Assembly (NCBI GenBank): GCA_900763175.1
Contig: CAAFJI010000348.1
Span: 1-8,220, forward strand
From: Lachnospiraceae bacterium
Lineage (GTDB): Bacteria; Bacillota; Clostridia; Lachnospirales; Lachnospiraceae
Reading direction: 5' to 3'
Length of the DNA: 8,220 nucleotides
Position 1 is the stretch's first letter, and the number at the start of each line of letters is the position of its first letter. Made by a program: the position numbers and the translations under genes. This document shows, piece after piece, positions 6,180-8,220 of this stretch. The notes beneath the pieces are model-generated. The model was not told the DNA's origin, did no database searches, and saw only the letters and a program-made list of their open reading frames with translations.

Positions 6180-6452
6180 TCAGAGTTCCCAGGATCTGTT
6201 TTTAATATACTCGGTCAACAGCTCCTCGACAAGTTCATCTCGCTCAACCTTCATGATCATGCTTCTGGCGCCCTTATGACTGGTAATATAAGTGGGATCA
6301 CCGGACATAATATAGCCAACGATCTGATTTACAGGATTATAACCTTTTTCTTCCATTGCATTGTACACCAGATCCAGGATTTCTTTTACTTCAAGCTCCT
6401 GATCCGGTTTTGTTCTGAAATATTGGGTACTTCCCAGATTATTTTCTGCCAT
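6180..6452 (-). CDS. ireB: IreB family regulatory phosphoprotein (UPF0297)
   Basis: The 90-residue protein matches the IreB/YrzL family through ILDLVYNAMEEKGYNPVNQ, IVGYIMSGDPTYITSHKGA and RSMIMKVERDELVEELL. In Enterococcus faecalis IreB is phosphorylated on N-terminal threonines by the PASTA kinase IreK and affects cephalosporin resistance (family knowledge). Here the disordered N-terminus offers candidate sites in GSTQYFRTK. I chose the ATG at 6452, which has AAGGA ten bases upstream; the GTG at 6461 adds three residues but sits one base from the same site. It leads a tight cluster with ruvX and the DUF1292 gene, the usual order in Firmicutes. Confidence 0.92.
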   Translation of the reverse strand: MAENNLGSTQYFRTKPDQELEVKEILDLVYNAMEEKGYNPVNQIVGYIMSGDPTYITSHKGARSMIMKVERDELVEELLTEYIKNRSWEL

Positions 6453-6489
6453 TTTTCTCACGTCCTTACGATTATTTCCTCTCTATTTT

Positions 6490-6517
6490 AATATAACTGT
6501 AGCTAAATTACAATCAA
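6490..6517 (-). promoter_or_regulatory. Candidate promoter for ireB-ruvX-DUF1292
   Basis: On the minus strand TTGATT (6517-6512) and TATATT (6495-6490) lie 16 bases apart and match the sigma-A hexamers at 4 of 6 and 5 of 6 positions. The site sits in the short gap after the mtaB stop, with a start near 6483 and a leader of about 30 bases. Read-through from mtaB is also possible, as no terminator hairpin separates the genes. Confidence 0.4.
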
Positions 6518-6521
6518 AAAA

Positions 6522-7844
6522 TTATATTTCCTCTCCCAGCAGGATATGCGGCTGTAAGAACAGCTCTGTTTTCACTGTCAGAAAATCATTTACACCATAG
6601 TTCTCCGTCTTTGGAACTGCCACTTTTATATATTCGCGGGTATGGCCAAGGTAATAAGCTCTTCCTTCAATTTCAATCTCTTCTTCCAAAAGCACATCCA
6701 CTTCTTTATTCAGGAAGGTATTTTCATATTCCGTTGCACGGATCTGATTCAGTTCCAGCATTTTATCGCTTCTTTCCGCCTTCACAGCTTCGGTAAGCTG
6801 GCCTCCCATTGCAGCAGCCTTTGTTCCATGTCTTCTTGAATATTTAAAAATATGTGTTTCATAAAAATGGATATTTTTTACAAACTCATAGGATGCCTGG
6901 AAATCTTCTTCTGTTTCCATAGGAAAGCCTACGATTACGTCAGTCGTCAGCGCCGGTTTTCCAAAATATTTCCGGAGAATTTCACAGCGCTCCCGATATT
7001 CTGCGCTTCGGTATCTTCTGTTCATTCTTTCCAGAGTAACATCACAGCCGCTCTGTAAAGAAAGATGGAAATGAGGGCAGACCTTAGGCATCTTAGCCAG
7101 CTCACTTGCAAACTCCTCTGTGACGATTCCCGGTTCCAGGGAGCCAAGACGGATTCTTCTGATTCCCTCTACTTCATTTACTGCCTGGATCAGTGTCAGC
7201 AACGTCTCTTTTTCTTCTCCTTTGAAGTCCACGCCATAGGAGCTCAGGTGAATACCGGTAAGAACGACTTCCTTATACCCTGCCTGCGCAAGCTTGTGCA
7301 CTTCCTGAAGGATTTTTTCCTTTTCTCTGCTTCTTACACGACCCCTTGCATAAGGAATGATACAATAGGTACAAAACTGGTTGCAGCCGTCCTGAACCTT
7401 GATATAGGCACGAACGTGCTCTGCTGTATGGCTGATTTCCAGTTCCTCGTATTCTTTTGTCTGGTTTATCTTGATAATGTGTGTCTGTTTCTGATGCTGT
7501 TCATCATACTCCTCAAGCACTTCCACAATGTTCTTCTTTTGGTTGTTTCCAAGAACCAGATCTACTGCCTCATCCTTCTCCAGCTTTCCCTCATCTGTCT
7601 GGACATAACATCCGGTAGCTACTACCACAGCATCCGGGTTCATTTTTTTCGCCTTATGAAGCATCTGTCTGGACTTGCGGTCTGCAATATTTGTCACAGT
7701 GCAGGTATTGATCACGTAGACATCTGCACCCGGCTCAAAGGGAACGATCTCATATCCAGCCAGCTCCAGAAGCTGCTGCATTGCCTCTACCTCATAGGCA
7801 TTTACTTTGCATCCCAGATTGTGTAATGCAACCTTTTTTTTCAT
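6522..7844 (-). CDS. mtaB: tRNA t6A37 methylthiotransferase MtaB
   Basis: This radical-SAM enzyme adds a methylthio group to t6A at tRNA position 37, next to the anticodon, giving ms2t6A. The 440-residue protein has the three methylthiotransferase domains. The N-terminal UPF0004 domain has cluster cysteines C12 (LGCKVNAYE), C48 (NTCTVTN) and C79 (ATGCYVQ). The radical-SAM core has CNQFCTYC (C154, C158, C161), followed by IIPYARGRVRSR and, further on, SLQSGCDVTLERMNRRY. A C-terminal TRAM-type domain covers about the last 65 residues. LGCKVNAYE and IIPYARGRVRSR favour MtaB (YqeV) over MiaB or RimO. The ATG at 7844 has GGAGG five bases upstream; the in-frame TTG at 7865 is discarded because it falls at the predicted transcript start. 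Confidence 0.93.
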   Translation of the reverse strand: MKKKVALHNLGCKVNAYEVEAMQQLLELAGYEIVPFEPGADVYVINTCTVTNIADRKSRQMLHKAKKMNPDAVVVATGCYVQTDEGKLEKDEAVDLVLGNNQKKNIVEVLEEYDEQHQKQTHIIKINQTKEYEELEISHTAEHVRAYIKVQDGCNQFCTYCIIPYARGRVRSREKEKILQEVHKLAQAGYKEVVLTGIHLSSYGVDFKGEEKETLLTLIQAVNEVEGIRRIRLGSLEPGIVTEEFASELAKMPKVCPHFHLSLQSGCDVTLERMNRRYRSAEYRERCEILRKYFGKPALTTDVIVGFPMETEEDFQASYEFVKNIHFYETHIFKYSRRHGTKAAAMGGQLTEAVKAERSDKMLELNQIRATEYENTFLNKEVDVLLEEEIEIEGRAYYLGHTREYIKVAVPKTENYGVNDFLTVKTELFLQPHILLGEEI

Positions 7845-7870
7845 GCTTTCCTCCAAAATCCACAAATGTT

Positions 7871-7900
7871 TTTATACAATTTAACTAATTCTTATACCAA
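7871..7900 (-). promoter_or_regulatory. Candidate promoter for mtaB
   Basis: On the minus strand TTGGTA (7900-7895) and TATAAA (7876-7871) are 18 bases apart, matching the sigma-A hexamers at 4 of 6 and 5 of 6 positions. The start would fall near 7864, about 20 bases before the mtaB ATG. It is back to back with the promoter of the HPr-like gene. Confidence 0.45.
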
Positions 7901-7918
7901 TTTTTCTCTTTTTTCACC

Positions 7919-7947
7919 TTGACTTTTACTTTGCCTACAGGTAATAT
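7919..7947 (+). promoter_or_regulatory. Candidate promoter for the HPr-like gene
   Basis: TTGACT (7919-7924) and TAATAT (7942-7947) are 17 bases apart and match the sigma-A hexamers at 5 of 6 and 4 of 6 positions. A T-rich tract (7901-7914) lies just upstream. The leader would be about 45 bases and ends in GGGAGG (7983-7988), ten bases before the ATG. Confidence 0.5.
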
Positions 7948-7998
7948 GAGTACTGTAAAACAACACTATAACAACTATTCAAGGGAGGTTATATCACA

Positions 7999-8208
7999 AT
8001 GAAAACAGCAAAAATCTCACTTAACTCTATTGATAAAGTGAAAGCATTCGTAAACGAGATCAGCAAATTCGACTGCGACTTCGACCTGGTATCTGGCAGA
8101 TATGTTATCGATGCCAAATCTATCATGCGTATCTTCAGCCTGTATCTTTCAAAGCCAATCGACCTCAACATCAATACTTACAACGCTGCTCTTGACCGCG
8201 TTATGTAA
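7999..8208 (+). CDS. HPr-like small protein lacking the active-site histidine
   Basis: The 69-residue protein resembles the HPr phosphocarrier of the sugar phosphotransferase system: EISKFDCDFDL aligns with the TASKFNSDINL region, and DAKSIMRIFSL aligns with the LKSIMGVMSL regulatory-serine helix, placing S41 at the Ser46 position. The stretch where HPr has GIHARPA reads NSIDKVKA, and the protein contains no histidine at all, so it cannot carry phosphate as HPr does. It is also shorter than HPr (about 85-88 residues) at the C-terminus. B. subtilis Crh, which has Ser46 but no His15, is a functional parallel, though not shown to be the same protein. Codons AAC, ATC, TTC and GAC are preferred, suggesting strong expression. 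It diverges from mtaB and appears complete; its terminator lies beyond the window. Confidence 0.75.
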   Translation: MKTAKISLNSIDKVKAFVNEISKFDCDFDLVSGRYVIDAKSIMRIFSLYLSKPIDLNINTYNAALDRVM

Positions 8209-8220
8209 TTCATCGACAAA

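Noticed and set aside
7065..7826. Open frame of 253 codons on the + strand opposite mtaB
   Set aside because: It is the antisense shadow of the radical-SAM gene, very rich in Phe, Cys and Leu, with no domain and no convincing binding site.

Overview
The window looks like chromosomal core DNA of a spore-forming Firmicute of class Clostridia, most likely Lachnospiraceae. This is an inference from gene content: a SigK-type sporulation sigma factor, RNase J, the IreB-RuvX-DUF1292 trio, strong AGGAGG-type ribosome binding sites and intermediate base composition. I see no phage genes, insertion sequences, CRISPR array, tRNA or rRNA.

Layout. At the left edge, on the + strand, lies the 3' part of a sigK-like sigma factor (1-556). 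It converges on a long run of minus-strand genes. Read in transcription order (right to left), these are: mtaB (tRNA ms2t6A37 methylthiotransferase); ireB, ruvX and a DUF1292 gene (yrzB-like), which are tightly packed; a 215-base gap holding a promoter-like site, repeats and a possible leader ORF; then RNase J, a YlbF-family protein, a short MltG-like membrane protein without the catalytic domain, a TrmR-like O-methyltransferase and a U32-family TrhP-like protein. The last five are spaced by 12 bases or less, or overlap, so they look like one operon. At the right edge a small HPr-like gene (+ strand, complete) diverges from mtaB.

How the genes fit together. The order ireB-ruvX-DUF1292-mltG-trmR-trhP matches the Bacillus subtilis yrzL-yrrK-yrzB-yrrL-yrrM-yrrN/O cluster as I know it. 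Here an RNase J and YlbF-family pair sits between the DUF1292 gene and the mltG remnant, and only one U32 gene follows trmR. TrhP and TrmR would make 5-methoxyuridine at tRNA position 34 and MtaB would make ms2t6A at position 37, so three anticodon-loop modification genes lie close to an mRNA-decay pair. The most unusual items are the MltG-like protein reduced to its membrane anchor and LysM-like part, an HPr-like protein with no phosphorylatable active-site histidine, and the leader of RNase J. That leader has a possible nine-codon ORF with a good ribosome binding site whose stop codon overlaps a candidate TTG start of RNase J. None of this proves a new system.
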